From Siphonodentalium dalli (Eukaryota > Mollusca > Scaphopoda > Gadilida > Siphonodentaliidae), in contig CP136063.1 in NCBI GenBank assembly GCA_032622095.1, positions 81,197,980 to 81,261,979 on the forward strand: a stretch of DNA of 64,000 nt, written 5' to 3'. The position numbers and the translations under genes are program-made. Position 1 is the stretch's first letter. Each line of letters starts with the position of its first letter. Below, in pieces: positions 31,509 to 43,353 of this stretch. A model generated the notes under the pieces. The model saw only the letters and a list, made by a program, of their open reading frames with translations, made no database searches and was not told the origin of the DNA.

Positions 31509-31888
31509 CCCTTTACCCAACAAACCGGCCAAAACCGGCCAAATAAAGCTTCAACAGCCTAAAATATCTTAGGTCTGTCTCAATAGAACCGTACAAATAT
31601 GGATATCACTGGAACCACATTGTGATAGTTACAGTTATGCCCTGTGCCAATGCATTCTCTTATATATGCGAGTCGACCATAGGTCGCCTCGCATATATAA
31701 GAGAATGCATTGGCCTAAAAAAAATCTTTTTTTAACACTTTTTACAATTTTTTCTTACATTCTTTAACAATTTTATAATTTTTAATGTGTTAAGCCAATG
31801 CATTCTCTTATATATGCGAGGCGACCTATGGTCGACTCGCATATATAAGAGAATGCATTGGCACAGGGCCGTTCTGTTGGGTAAAGGG
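31509..31888 (+). mobile_element. PB-C MITE
   Basis: Complete, TTAA at 31505-31508 and 31889-31892; a short deletion in the left unique part removes CCGGCTCCTTGA. Confidence 0.86.
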
Positions 31889-31892
31889 TTAA

Positions 31893-32203
31893 TAGAAATC
31901 ATGTACAACAATTTTTGCTGAGAACTAGTATGGTTATCCACTTTAATACCAATAAATAGTTTAAGAGAAACTTAATCGTCGCAAAAATGTGTTGAAATAT
32001 AGTTCAATAAACCAAATCGCACAATATTTACGTTTTGTTTTGAATGCATGAAAATCCAAAACTGTTCCACAAGGTGAATTCAACTGAATGTTGTCATTTC
32101 GCAAGTTGACGTCATTCCTTTGAAAAATATGTTCACAGTTATGTTTTAATTTCATTTGGACACCATGCATTAGTAAATTGGTGACCACATTTATGTATAT
32201 ATC
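31893..32203. other. No recognised feature
   Basis: Nothing recognised. Confidence 0.35.
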
Positions 32204-32374
32204 CAGTAATGCCCTAAGTAATCGACTCCATAACCACAGCAGAATTATGGGTAACTTTTCAGGATTTAGTCGGAAATATGGATTGTTACCATTCATCGGA
32301 AAGCTCTCCCCGAGAGCTTTCTGATGAATGGCAACAAGCCATATTTCCGGAGTGGATTACTTAGGGCATTGCTG
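32204..32374. mobile_element. Pal-A MITE, right arm internally deleted
   Basis: The left arm is full. The right arm jumps from CATATTTCCG to GAGTGGATTAC. Ends CAGTAATGC and GCATTGCTG. Confidence 0.8.
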
Positions 32375-33127
32375 TATCTGTTCTCGAGATAATTGCCTCT
32401 GATCATGGCTTTTTGGTGTATTAGTGTGCTAAATTGAGCACAAGACTATACCATATCAGAATCAATTAGAATGCACCATTTCTGGGTGAGGTGTAATATT
32501 AAATACAATACTACAAGCAGGTTGGTTTTGTATTTAAATATATTTTAGTCATAAAAAAACAACATGGAGTAATGAGTGAAATAGAAAAACGTACAGTACA
32601 ATAAAATACATGTGTGCAACAATTTCTAGTTCATCATAATTTCTCGCATATGCAGCTGGCCTATGTGGATAATTGAGTTTAAGTTGTATAATTCAAATTA
32701 TAAAGTTCATAATCAAATTACATCTTCTACCAGTAATGTCTAATGGCTCAGGCCAAAATAACATGAATGTGTGTTTCTGTTAACGGGTCCAAAAAATATA
32801 GGGACTCACAGGCGATTTTCCATTTTATTTTTTGTTTTCATTTTTCAAAAGTTAACTAACAACCGAACATAATTAGCCATTATGAAGTCAGACATCAGAA
32901 ATAGAGAAAATGAAATACTGCATATACATGCAATAATATCCGAAAGCAATATTCACAAATAAATCTGCTTAGAATTGCGAAGTTCCAAATATGTTGTATG
33001 ACCTTTCATGTGACAGAATGGCACCGGGGACCATAATGGAAATAAATGGGATCTGCATGGTCTGCATTTTATGTTATCTCCAATGAAATTCAGTTAGATT
33101 ATAGTACACCCAACTGGTTTTGTTTCT
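32375..33127. other. No recognised feature
   Basis: About 0.75 kb of AT-rich DNA without a recognised repeat or gene. Confidence 0.35.
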
Positions 33128-33730
33128 TCACTGTGCTTAGATCATGTCATGAATCTCTACTTAGGAGATAAACGTACCCTGTTTCGTTGTACATTCTGGG
33201 ATTCGAGCATGAAAACAGTTTGTGAACGAGCCGGCGAGTTCAAAAACTGTTTTCTTGCTCGAATCCCAGAATTTACAACGAAACAGGGTACGTTTATTTC
33301 CATTGTAATTCAATCTACCAAGGAATTTGCAAAAAAACTGTATAAAAAATAATAATTTAGTCATTTTCATGACACGAATCCAGACTTTTATTTTGCCGTT
33401 GTCACTGTGCACAAATCGTTGGGTTTGTTCATTGCGTTACTCGGAACACTGCTCCATAACAATTTTACAGTGCTACATTCAGATTTGATGCACGCTGAAG
33501 CGGCCGATATCGGTGAATCGAAAACTAAAGTTAGCCGCTCTCGGCCAATCAGAATGCTTGGTTTTAGTGACAAATACTCAATTGAATTACAAACTGGCTT
33601 ATAATGCCTGTAGAGATCATATTCCACCAGTACAAAACCTTGGAACTTTTTGAAGTTTTGACAGGGAACCTTATAAAGTCGAAAAAATAACACAAGGAAT
33701 ATATTTCTTAATTATTATCTACACTGTGCT
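33128..33730. repeat. M repeat split by T element
   Basis: The left end TTAGATCATGTCATGAATCTCTACT and the continuation AATGCCTGTAGAGATCATATTCCACCAGTAC match 42078-42180. Between them sits a TA-flanked insertion. Confidence 0.62.
33164..33601. mobile_element. T element with 63-bp-arm hairpin
   Basis: Insertion in M bounded by TA (33162-33163, 33602-33603). Its left 139 bp form a hairpin (33164-33302): arms GAGATAAACGTACCCTGTTT.../...AAACAGGGTACGTTTATTTC with few mismatches and loop GAGCCGGCGAGT. The right part contains CGGCCGATATCGG and GCCAATCAGAATG. Class unknown. The frame across the hairpin is an artefact of its symmetry. Confidence 0.55.
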
Positions 33731-33891
33731 CACACGTGACGTTTATATATCACAGCTTTAACCAGCCTTAATTACTAGTACATATAATTTAATTTAATTT
33801 ATTATATTATAAGATATAAATAATACATGGCTTATAGTTCACTATGCATGAGTAGAATACCACTAGAACGATAGGGTCAAGTGTACTGCTA

Positions 33892-34105
33892 CAGTAATGC
33901 CCTAAGTAATCGATTCCTTTACCACAGCAGAATTATGGGTAACTTTTCAGGATTTAGTCAGAAATATGGCTTGTTGCCATTCATCGGAAAGCTCTCGGTG
34001 AGAGCTTTCCAATGAATGGCAACAAGCCATATTTCCGACTAAATCCTGAAAAGTTACCCTTAATTCTGCTGTGGTAAAAGGTGTCCATTATCTAGAGCAT
34101 TACTG
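33892..34105. mobile_element. Pal-A MITE
   Basis: Complete, TA-flanked; shared arm variant CTTT(T)ACCACAG. Confidence 0.83.
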
Positions 34106-34143
34106 TACCTGCATATAGTATTCCAGTTTTGACATAATCTTAA

Positions 34144-34467
34144 GTTAAGACTCGATCTTAACAGGAAGACATGCATTACATATTAATATTATATTGAACA
34201 GTCCACTGAGTCCAGTCCAGTCCGATCTTCATGTACTTTTGTTAAGTTAAGACTCGATCTTAACAGGAAGACATGCATTACGTATTAATATTATATTGAA
34301 CAGTCCACTGAGTCCAGTCCAGTCCGATCTTCATGTACTTTTGTTAAGTTAGGACTCGATCTTAACAACAAGACATGCATGACATGCATTACGTATTAAT
34401 ATTATATCGAACAGTCCACTGAGTCCAGTCCAGTCCAGTCCAGTCCGATCTTCATGTACTTTTGTTA
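34144..34467. repeat. Minisatellite, 3 units of 102 bp
   Basis: Units start GTTAAGACTCGATCTTAACA at 34144, 34246 and 34348 (the last GTTAGGACTC). Each contains CATGCATTACGTATTAATATTATAT and ends CCGATCTTCATGTACTTTT. The third is enlarged by ATGACATGC and extra CAGTC units. Each unit begins with a small palindrome, TTAAGACTCGATCTTAA. Confidence 0.88.
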
Positions 34468-34501
34468 GCAGATGATCAACCAGTATTATAAACCCACGTA
34501 C

Positions 34502-34980
34502 CACCCCTTGCATAAGCTGTCCTGCTAATTTGTTATGATGCTAGTGGATCCTGCTGAATTGCTATGATGCTTGTAGATCAAACTGATGCTGTTGAGAAAA
34601 AGTAACATAATTATATTTTCTTAAAGATGTAAAATATGCAGTGTTTTGCTTATCCCAGTGTTTGAGGAAAAGCCAATTAAATGGCTGCACTGGTGTTTGC
34701 AAATCAACAGGAATAGATATCTCAATTATTGTTAGTTTGCAACAACAAACACAGTCATTATTAAAGCATTTTACAATATACATGTTTTTTTATACCTATT
34801 ATTAAACAGCTTTTCTTCGATTCTTTCAGATTATAGCCAAAAACCACAAACATATAACAACTTTAGAAAATGTATTTTTTCTTTTTCTTAACAGCAACAG
34901 TTTGCCCTACCAGCATCGTAGCAATTCAGCTGGACTCACCAACATCATAGCAAGTTGGCAGGGCCACTTAACCAGGGGTG
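34502..34980. mobile_element. N element, long terminal inverted repeats
   Basis: The left 100 bp (CACCCCTTGCATAAGCTGTCC...GATGCTGTTGAGAAAAA) are the reverse complement of the right 100 bp (TTTTTCTTAACAGCAACAG...ACCAGGGGTG). The middle is AT-rich and non-coding. A right-end fragment lies at 44864-44962. Target duplication unclear, so the superfamily is open. Confidence 0.65.
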
Positions 34981-35289
34981 CATGTTCATATCCTATACAT
35001 AACCGATTAATCCATGCTCAGGGTTGGGTAATGGGGCCGGTAGCTGCTAAGGGGAAAATCCATATTGTATGGGTATGGTAGCAGGGGAAATCTGGGCTGG
35101 GGGAATGGGACCCTAAAAAATTAAAACCAACTGGCGGTTCAACAGGGAAAAACTTATCTAGGGGAACGGGGCTGTTGAGGGGATCCCATGCCGGTATAGC
35201 GAAAACCCTGTCTTATATAAAGCAATGCCTTTGGTTAAAATATTTATATATTCTCCCTCATTTGATGCTGTTTTAATAGGTAGCTAGTA
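34981..35289. other. G-rich, otherwise nothing recognised
   Basis: Repeated short AGGGGAA/CGGGGC runs. No element recognised. Confidence 0.35.
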
Positions 35290-35512
35290 TAGTATTGCCC
35301 TAAATAATCGTCTCCTTAACCACATCAGAATTATGGGTAATTATAGGTAACTTTTCAGGATTTAATCGGAAATATGGCTTGTTGCCATTCATCGGAAAGC
35401 TCTCAGTAAGAACTTTCCGATGAATGGCAACAAGCCATATTTCCGACTAAATCCTGAAAAATTACCAATAATTCTGCTGCGGTTAAGGAGTCGATTATTT
35501 AGGGCTTTATTG
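35290..35512. mobile_element. Pal-A MITE, decayed
   Basis: TAGTATTGCCC to GGGCTTTATTG, with a short repeat GGGTAATTATAGGTAAC in the left arm. Confidence 0.76.
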
Positions 35513-35814
35513 TAGCTAATACATTGGACCCTAGTGATTGGAAAGTACACGTGGTCATAGTCACAGTTAAGTAGTATACGGTAGTACATACATTAACATT
35601 AAAGTAAACCTTATTATCTTAAGATACCACAACTTAAGATACCAGAGATAAGATCCAGGATTGTTTTACTGATGAGTGATTCGAGGCCAACTCAGTACGC
35701 GCGAACTTGCTCAAGGATCATAACTAGACCCTAGATTTGAACAGCGTATGACTCTCAGCAGTCCGTCCATGTCAGAGGAACATCAAACTCATGTCGCTGT
35801 CAACACAGCAACTG
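35513..35814. other. Contains a fragment of repeat O
   Basis: 'GATCCAGGATTGTTTTACTGATGAGTGA' near 35654 matches the duplicated unit at 37227-37545. The rest is unassigned. Confidence 0.4.
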
Positions 35815-36541
35815 CAGTAATGCCCTAAATAATCGACTCCTTAACCACAGAAGAATTATGGGTAATTTTTCAGGATTTAGTCGGAAATATGGCTTGTTGC
35901 CATTCATCGGAAGCTCTCAGTTAGAGTTAAATTGCCATCAGGGTTCGTGCTGCCACTTGCCAAATTTGCCAATGGCAAATATAATTCACATTGGCAACAA
36001 ATATTTTCATTTGGCAAAAGTTTTGGCAAGTCACTTTTTAATTACTCAAAAATGTTGAAAAATAATGGTCAATCAATACCATTCATTTCAGGAAACTCTC
36101 ACAATATAATTATATTAGTGGTATTATATAAGGTCTAGGAAAAGTTAACACCTTTATTAAGATGCAGTTAATCGGATAGCATTAGTATTGATGGGTGAGG
36201 GATTACCCTATCTAGTGTGGTGGTGGTGGTGTTTACATAGCTAATCCTCTAATCCCTTCTACAATTTAATTGTTCGGTGATTGGTTTATTGTTGTATAAT
36301 AAACCACAAAATAAGACTCAATGTTGCGGAAAATTATACTATCAGGGATGGTATTTGGCAAATTCTAAAAGAATTTGGCAATGTGAACAAATATTTTCAT
36401 TTGGCAAAGGTAAATTTTGGTCCAGCGCGGACCCTGGTTGCCATTTCCGTTGAATGGCAACAAGCCATATTTCCTACTAAATCCTGAAAAGTTACCCATA
36501 ATTCTGCTGTGGTTAAGGAGTTGATTATTTAGGGCATTACT
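35815..36541. mobile_element. Pal-A MITE split by hAT-K
   Basis: Left arm 35815-35930 and right arm 36445-36541 (GTTGAATGGCAACAAGCC...CATTACTG). The interruption is near the hairpin centre. Confidence 0.75.
35939..36436. mobile_element. hAT-K element, reference copy
   Basis: CAGGGTTCGTGCTGCC to GCGCGGACCCTG, an imperfect terminal inverted repeat starting CAGGG as in many hAT elements. Flanked by ATTGCCAT (35931-35938) and GTTGCCAT (36437-36444), 7 of 8 identical. TTTGGCAAA motifs occur near both ends in inverted orientation. Non-coding. Confidence 0.75.
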
Positions 36542-36561
36542 GTACAAGTCGAAAACTCAAA

Positions 36562-36979
36562 CAAGTCTTGAAATAGTGTTTCTGTCATTTGCAGAATGAG
36601 GTCCACAGTGGGGTTGCATCCCCATATTCACTCTCTTGGGACCTCATTCTGCTTAGGTCTCATCTTCTGCCTGGGAAGTATCCAAATAATCTCAAATTAA
36701 CATTGTTTTTAGTTGCCAGCTGTTTTCCTTCTGTTGATTTTCTATTTCCCATAAGTTACAGAAGATAAAATTCATAATCGAGTAGACTATTGAATGAACA
36801 TCCCCAACTGGGGTACTTAAATCTTATCCTAGGTCTCCCATAGCTTGTTGAGGCCTAAGCAGAATGAGGTCCCAGAGGTTGAATTTGGTGATGCTAGCCA
36901 GCCATGCGGGATAGCACCACTAAATTCACCCTCTGGGGACCTCATTCTACAAATGACACACGCACTATTTCAAGGCTTT
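36562..36979. mobile_element. hAT-B element
   Basis: CAAGTCTTGAAATAGTG to CTATTTCAAGGCTTT. The left hairpin is shortened, the right one intact. It starts 20 bases after a Pal-A end. Confidence 0.74.
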
Positions 36980-37009
36980 CACTTGAACTATTGAGCTATA
37001 TCCGAGAAA

Positions 37010-37224
37010 CAGTATAATGCCCTAAGTAATCGACTTCTTAAACACAGCAGAATTATGGGTAACTTTTCAGGATTTAGTCGGAAATATGGCTTGTTGCCAT
37101 TCATCGCAAAGCTCTCACTGCGAGCTTTGCGATGAATGGCAACAAGCCATATTTCCGACTAAATCCTGAAAAGTTACCCATAATTCTGCTGTGGTTAAGG
37201 AGTCGATTAATTAGGGCATTACTG
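37010..37224. mobile_element. Pal-A MITE
   Basis: Complete; the variant ATCGCAAAGCTC (usually ATCGGAAAGCTC) is present in both arms. The left end is CAGTATAATGCC. Confidence 0.83.
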
Positions 37225-37226
37225 TA

Positions 37227-37545
37227 GCATCCAGGATTGTCTTACTGATGAATAAGTACTAATGACCTTGTTGCATATTTTAGTAGTCAGGTTCAGACAC
37301 AATTAAGTAGCTGTGACTCTTCACACATGTTGCTATTGCCAATGATGTCCATGTGATAATTCACCCACAAATCCACTATCTTTTAATAATAAGTAAACAT
37401 TAGGATAATATAACAGGGATAGCATCCAGGATTGTCTTAACTGATGGAACGCTAATTTCCTAGTTGCATATTTTAATAGCCAGGTTCAGACACAGGTATG
37501 TGTGACTCCTCATGCATGTTACTATTGCCGATGATGCCCACATGA
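37227..37545. repeat. O repeat, direct duplication with 195-bp offset
   Basis: GCATCCAGGATTGTCTTA...GTTGCATATTTTA.TAG.CAGGTTCAGACACA...TGTGACTC at 37227 and again at 37422. A third partial copy is at 35650-35700. Confidence 0.7.
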
Positions 37546-37800
37546 TTATTGTTTTTACACATACATATGTTCATTTGGTTTTTCATCATTCAGATTTTTT
37601 TGTGTGATATAATATTTGAACCCTAGTTGCTTCAAAAGTACATTTCGCCTAAAGTACCTTATTAAATAAAAGTGCATGTGAGACACAATGGAGCATTCAA
37701 TTCATCAACAATGGATATACTGTACTCCATAATTGGACCCTAAATGAATCCATAAAGATTATAGTGTGTTCAATATGATATATTATTTGAACCATAGTTG

Positions 37801-38219
37801 GGCCAATACAAAAAACTTCTCTGTTTCCGATAACATTGGGATAATTTTCCAGACAGGCAGGCAGGGCTTTTTTTACAATATTTTTTTTAAACCTTTCAGC
37901 CATAAGCGTCACGGTCCCATATATATGGTAGATCAATGTATATTGAAAATGAGCCAAGCATTGGAAAAAACATGCTGTCCCTTGAATTCATTCACTCTGC
38001 AGTAAGATCTCTCCCAACGTTGAGCTATTATAACCAACTTATTTTTGCTTTTGGGATTGGGAGAAACGATAAATATTCACATTGACACTGATTGACACTC
38101 TAACAGTTAACTGTAGAATAGCCTTCAGGAGAAAATTGGAACATAAAATTTGAGGCAGGCAAGAAAATCTCAGCCAGGCAGGGTACGTATCCGAAACAAA
38201 GAGGTTTTATTTTTGGCCT
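37801..38219 (+). repeat. P element, copy 1, inserted in array U
   Basis: GGCCAATACAAAAAAC...GTTTCCGAT to GTATCCGAAACAAAG..TTTTTGGCC, an imperfect inverted repeat. It interrupts U between CATAGTTG and TTACTTCAAAAG, where sister units read AGTTGCTTCAGAAG. The target duplication may be only about 3 bp (TTG/TTA). Confidence 0.65.
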
Positions 38220-38548
38220 TACTTCAAAAGTACATTTCACCTGTGGTACCTTTATAATATTAAAAGGGCCTATGGCACACATTCACACAATAGAGCTTTC
38301 TATTCATGAACGCATCTGAGAATGAATGAATATATACTGATGATCAATAACTGCTAATACCTTGGGTTTTGTTGCAATATGTCCAAAGGGATGCCTAATC
38401 ATTTCTAACAGTGCAAGCTGCGGTCAACACTCAGAACCACTTTTGGCAGTTGTACTTTAATAATAATCATCTACCCCTCACCTGGATTGTCTGGCTGATG
38501 TGACCAGTCATGCAAAAATGGATATACTCCGTAATAATATACCCTTAA

Positions 38549-38930
38549 CCCTTTACCCAACAAACCGGCCAAAACCGGCCAAATAAAGCTTCAACAGCCT
38601 AAAATATCTTTTGTCTGTCTCAATAGAAACATACAAATATGGATATCATTGGAACCGGCTCCTTGACCGCATTGTGATAGTTACAGTTATGCCCTGTGCC
38701 AATGCATTCTCTTATATATGCGAGTCGACCATAGGTCGCCTCGCATATATAAGAGAATGCATTGGCCTAAAAAAAATCTTTTTTTACCATTTTTTCTTAC
38801 AATCTTTAACAATTTTATAATTTTTAATGTGTTAAGCCAATGCATTCTCTTATATATGAGAGGCGACCTATGGTCGACTCGCATATATAAGAGAATGCAT
38901 TGGCACAGGGCCCTTCTGTTGGGTAAAGGG
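38549..38930 (+). mobile_element. PB-C MITE inserted in array U
   Basis: Complete; TTAA at 38545-38548 and 38931-38934. The sister unit at 39716-39730 reads ACCCTTAATGAAACC uninterrupted, giving the empty target and confirming TTAA duplication. Confidence 0.9.
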
Positions 38931-39960
38931 TTAATGAAACCATAATAGATATAGAATGTTCTATATATAATATATTATTTGACTCCTAGCTGCTTCAGAA
39001 GTATATTTCACCTACAGTACGTACCCTATTAAAAGTGCCTATGGCAGTACACAATAGAGTTTTCTATTCATCAGCCATCTGAGAATGAATTTACCTTTGA
39101 TGATCAATAGCTGCTAATACCTTTGATTGATTACAGTTACCAAAGTGATGCGCCTAATCATTTCTGATGTTCACAGATGGACATTGCAAGCTGAGGTCGA
39201 TACTATAGTGACGACTCTTGGTAGTTGTACTTTACTAATAATCTGCCCCTCGCCTGGCTGATATAACCAATTGTGCAAAAATGGATATACTCCATAATTA
39301 TACCCTTAATTATACCCTTAATGAAACCATAATAAATATAGAATGTTCAATATAATGTATTGTTTGAACTCTAGTTGCTTCAGAAGTATATTTCACCTAC
39401 AGTAAGTACACTATTAAAAGTACATATGGCACACAATAGAGTTTTCTATTCACCAACCATCTGAGAATGAATATACCTTTGATTATCAATAACTGCTAAT
39501 ACCTTTGATTGATTACAATGTCCAAAGGGATGCGCCTGATCATTTCTGATGAAAGTACAACTGCCAAGAGTCGTCACTAGTATTGAACTCAGCGCAAGCT
39601 GAGGTCAATACTCTAGTGACCACTCTTGGTAGTAATCTACCCCTCGTCTGGCTAATGTAACCAATCGTCTGGCTAATGTAACCAATCGTGCAAAAATGGA
39701 TATTCTCTGTAATTATACCCTTAATGAAACCATAATAAATATAGAATGTTCTAGAAATATATTATTTGAACCCAAGTTGCTTCAGACGTATATTTCACCT
39801 ACAGTATAAGTACCCTATTAAAAGTGCCTATGGCACACAATAGAGTTTTCTATTCATCAACCATCTGAGAATGAATTTACCTTTGATGATCAAAAACTGC
39901 TAATACGTACCTTTGATTGATTACAATGTCCAACGTGATGCCTGATCATTTCTGGTGAAA

Positions 39961-40313
39961 ATTTCAATTGTTATTCTAACAGACCTATTTGAAAATTAGA
40001 ACAAAACTTTTTCAACCTCATGTTCTTGTTCTTTTTCCTGCACAGGAATGCAAACAAAGGGTTATTTGAAAAGTGAATCATATGATTGAATCAGCAGCCT
40101 GATTCGCTAATTGAATTGAATATAATCTCGAAGCTTCGCAGCAAGACCCTGTATACTAGCTAGGATTAGATGTGATTGCATTGCACTTACTAGTATGACA
40201 ATGGTTCTAATATTCTTTAGAGGTGGGATAAAAATAATCCTAGTATATTGCCCCCAATTGGCGAGTGCATATTAAATGGTCTCTCTGAAATCTGCAGTTC
40301 ATAGAAGGACAGT
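39961..40313. other. No recognised feature
   Basis: Nothing recognised. Confidence 0.35.
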
Positions 40314-40757
40314 GCACCCTGAGAATATGGTGGCAGACATTTGCAGAATGAGGTTCTCAGAGGATGAATTTAGTGATGCTACCCCGCATAGCAGGCTAGG
40401 ATCACTAAATTCCCCCTCTGGGGACCTCATTCTGCTCAGTCCTTATCTTCTCTTATCATCAAATTAACAAGCTTTTTAGTTTAGTTTCTTTAGAAATTTC
40501 TTCACAAAGATTCTTTTTTTGTTAGTTTAGTTTCTCTATATCCCCAAATTGGCAGACGACACATTGCATAATTGAGGTGCGCAATAGGTTCACATCACAA
40601 TATTCACCATCTGTGAACTTAAATCTGAGTTAAGGTCTCCCATAGCAGATGAGGCCATTCAGAATAAGGTTTCCAGAGGATGAATTTGGTGACGTCACTA
40701 AATTCACCCTCTGGGGACCTCATTCTGCAAATGTCTATCGCCACATTCTCAGGCCTT
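40314..40757. mobile_element. hAT-B element
   Basis: The left end is degraded (GCACCCTGAGAATATGGTGGC), the right end ATTCTCAGGCCTT. Both hairpins and the 'TAGTTTAGTTTCTCTATATCCCC' internal subtype (shared with 1091 and 45026) are present. Confidence 0.72.
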
Positions 40758-41048
40758 ACTGTAACGCGCCTCTTGGTTGTACTTTAATAGACGAAGTGGT
40801 GTACGTGGCTCGCCTAGAGTGCATGTAAATTATATAATTGAAAGGTTATGATCTATACGAGTGACAGGAACAAATAGTCTAATAGTAGATGAAATACTGG
40901 CCTTGAGTGCATAAAGATAATTCTGCTGTTCACATGACTGGCTGCTTCAGTGCAAGATTACTACTAGATCTTTATACTAGCTACATGTAGCTCAGATGTG
41001 ATTGCGTGGCGCTTCCGACATTAAAAGATCATGGACCAGCCTAGAGGT
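40758..41048. other. No recognised feature
   Basis: Nothing recognised. Confidence 0.3.
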
Positions 41049-41134
41049 TTCAAATTTGGAGAAGTGACCCAGGTTTTGTACTGGTGGAATATGATCTCTA
41101 AAGGTGTTAGCCAGAGTAGAGATTCATGGCATGA
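41049..41134. repeat. M repeat right-end fragment
   Basis: GTTTTGTACTGGTGGAATATGATCTCTAAAGG and GTTAGCCAGAGTAGAGATTC, ending GGCATGATCTA. Confidence 0.6.
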
Positions 41135-41507
41135 TCTATGTCATGTCCTGGCAGCTGAAACGAAGATAAACCCCAATAAACCAAACGAGCTAACTCAACA
41201 TTATACCAGGGTCACTTAACCTAGCTAAGTTGATGATGTTTGTCCCTCTAAAATTGCTGACAAATCTGTAGCCCTGTCACCTTTAGCATGAACTTCAGAC
41301 TTTTACGATCAGCAGCAAATATCTGTCTGTATAGTACTTTCGTGTGTCTGCATGTATTACATGGTCTGATGTTTGTGCTATTTATTTATCTATGTTTATT
41401 TATTTAGTCCATCCTCCTACCCTGTTATTTGACCTCTTGAACTATCACAATCAGTAGCGATCTATATGGGTGTCTATATATACAGTCCCAGTCATATGTA
41501 CTATTAA
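41135..41507. other. No recognised feature
   Basis: Nothing recognised; the frame 41031-41219 overlaps the M fragment and is not supported. Confidence 0.35.
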
Positions 41508-41966
41508 CTCTTTACCCAACAAAACGGCCAAAAACTCCCAAATAAAGCTTCAACAACCTAAAATATCTTCGGTCTGTCTCAATAACACCATACAAATATG
41601 GATATCATTGGAACCGGTTCATTGACCACATTGTGGTGGTTACAGTTATGCCCTGTGTCAATGCATTCTCTTATATATGCGAGTCGACCATAGGTCGCCT
41701 CGCATATATAAGAGAATGCATTGGCCTAAAAAAAAATCTTTTTTTTAACACTTTTTACCATTTTTTCTTACATTCTTTAACAATTTTATAATTTTTTCTT
41801 AAATTTTTTAACAATTTTTATAATATTTTTCTACATTCTTTGACAATTTTATTATTTTTAATATGTGTTAAGCCAATGCATTCTCTTATATATGCGAGGC
41901 GACCTATGGTCGACTCGCATATATAAGAGAATGCATTGGCACAGGGCCGTTCTGTTGGGTAAAGGG
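41508..41966 (+). mobile_element. PB-C MITE, longer linker
   Basis: TTAA at 41504-41507 and 41967-41970; the left end is mutated to CTCTTTACCC. It carries the same linker expansion as 18803-19246, which defines a subfamily. Confidence 0.86.
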
Positions 41967-42077
41967 TTAAAGGAATGAGGGTTCTTTTTCTCCTCCCATT
42001 AGATGATGATTGTCCAAATATAATTATTTTTTTAAATATTCCACCTTTTCATAACATTGATTTTGGAAGCCTGCATG

Positions 42078-42586
42078 TAGATCATGCCTTGAATATCTAC
42101 TCTCGCTAATGCCCGTAGAGATCATATTCCACCAGTACAAAACCTGGGAACTTTTTTGACAGGGGGGAACGTACCTTATAAAGTAGAAATCATAACCCGG
42201 GGAATATTTCTTAGTTGTTATCTTTTCCTTAATAACGTACTTCACTGTAGGTGAATGTCCCAACTCAAAATTGCATGTTTTTATCAGACTTTTGTGAGCC
42301 GATATCGCAATAAATATAAAATTAATTACCCAGGAAAAATGCCATAATTGTATTCCACGCGAAGCAAAATCGCTCACAAATTCACTTAAATCGTGACATT
42401 TTGAGTTGGGACCTTCACCTACATTATTAAGAAACAGATAATAACTATATAAAGAAATATATTCCCTGCATTATTTTTTAAACTTTATAAGGTTCCTGTC
42501 AAAACTTTAAAAGTTCCAAGGTTTTGTACTGGGGGAATATGATCTCTACGGGTGTTAGCCAGAGTAGAGATTCATGGCATGCTCTA
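42078..42586. mobile_element. M element, complete palindromic copy
   Basis: TAGATCATGCCTTGAATATC to GATTCATGGCATGCTCTA. Outer arms of about 170 bp are reverse complements (ATATTCCACCAGTACAAAACC / GGTTTTGTACTGGGGGAATAT). The flanks CCTGCATG and TCTGCATG are similar if the element includes one more G at the right, so an 8-bp duplication is possible. Non-coding. Confidence 0.65.
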
Positions 42587-42597
42587 GTCTGCATGTA

Positions 42598-42930
42598 GAT
42601 ATTTTAATACTTGATAAAGGTATGTTGTTATCCCTATAAAACCCAGTTAGCAGTCTATTCTATAGAAGACAGTGACTTTCATTAAATGTTTGGACTAAAT
42701 TGGCCGACAGGGGAGTGTCAGGTTGAATATTTCCAACAGTTGGAAAGCTTGAGGTACCATTTTCCCACCCAGGAAATGGAAATTTCTCAAAGTTAGGGAA
42801 TTGGTCTGATTCAAAGTGGAGATGCATACATCCACCCAGCCCCCCCTCCCAGCCCCCCCCCCCCTTAGCTGTAAGCATGGCTCAGTTGTCCCTGTATGTG
42901 TACTGCTCCTGTGAAGTTTACCCAACCACC
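42598..42930. other. C-rich stretch, otherwise nothing recognised
   Basis: 42838-42866 is C-rich (CCCCCCTCCCAGCCCCCCCC...). Overlapping minus frames through it are low-complexity. Confidence 0.4.
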
Positions 42931-43353
42931 CAGCCTCAAAATATGGTGCTGGACATTTGCTGAATGAGGTCCGCAGAGGGTGAATTTAGTGACTACCCCA
43001 CACAGCGGCACAGTGGGCTAGCATCACCAAATTCATCATCTGGGGACGTAATTCTGCATGGTCTCATCTGCTATGGGAGACCAAGACACAGATTTAAGTC
43101 CCCAGATGGTAATGTGCACCTATTGGGTACCTCGATTATGTATTGTTACATTTTGGTGATATAGAGAAACTAAAACTAAAAAAAGAAACTTTCTAAAGAA
43201 ATTTCTAAGAAAAAACTTGTTAATTTGATAAAAAAAAAGACGAGGCCTTACCAGAATGAGGTCCCCAGAGGGTAAATTTAGTGATTTAGCATCACTAAAT
43301 TCACCCTCCTGGGGACCTTATTCTGATATTGTCCAACTCCATACTTTGAGGCC
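42931..43353. mobile_element. hAT-B element
   Basis: CAGCCTCAAAATATGGTGC to ACTTTGAGGCCT. Both hairpins are present, with the internal block in reversed orientation as at 16345. Confidence 0.7.

Larger units (their letters stand above)
37590..39960. repeat. Tandem array U, unit about 390-400 bp
   Basis: Units begin ACCCTTAATGAAACCATAATA and contain GCTTCAGAAGTATATTTCACC, GGCACACAATAGAGTTTTC, CATCTGAGAATGAAT and GATTACAATGTCCAA. They end GTGCAAAAATGGATATACTCC. Starts are near 37740, 38931, 39321 and 39721, with a partial unit before the first and the last unit truncated. P (37801-38219) and PB-C (38549-38930) are inserted. No coding frame persists across units. Confidence 0.75.
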
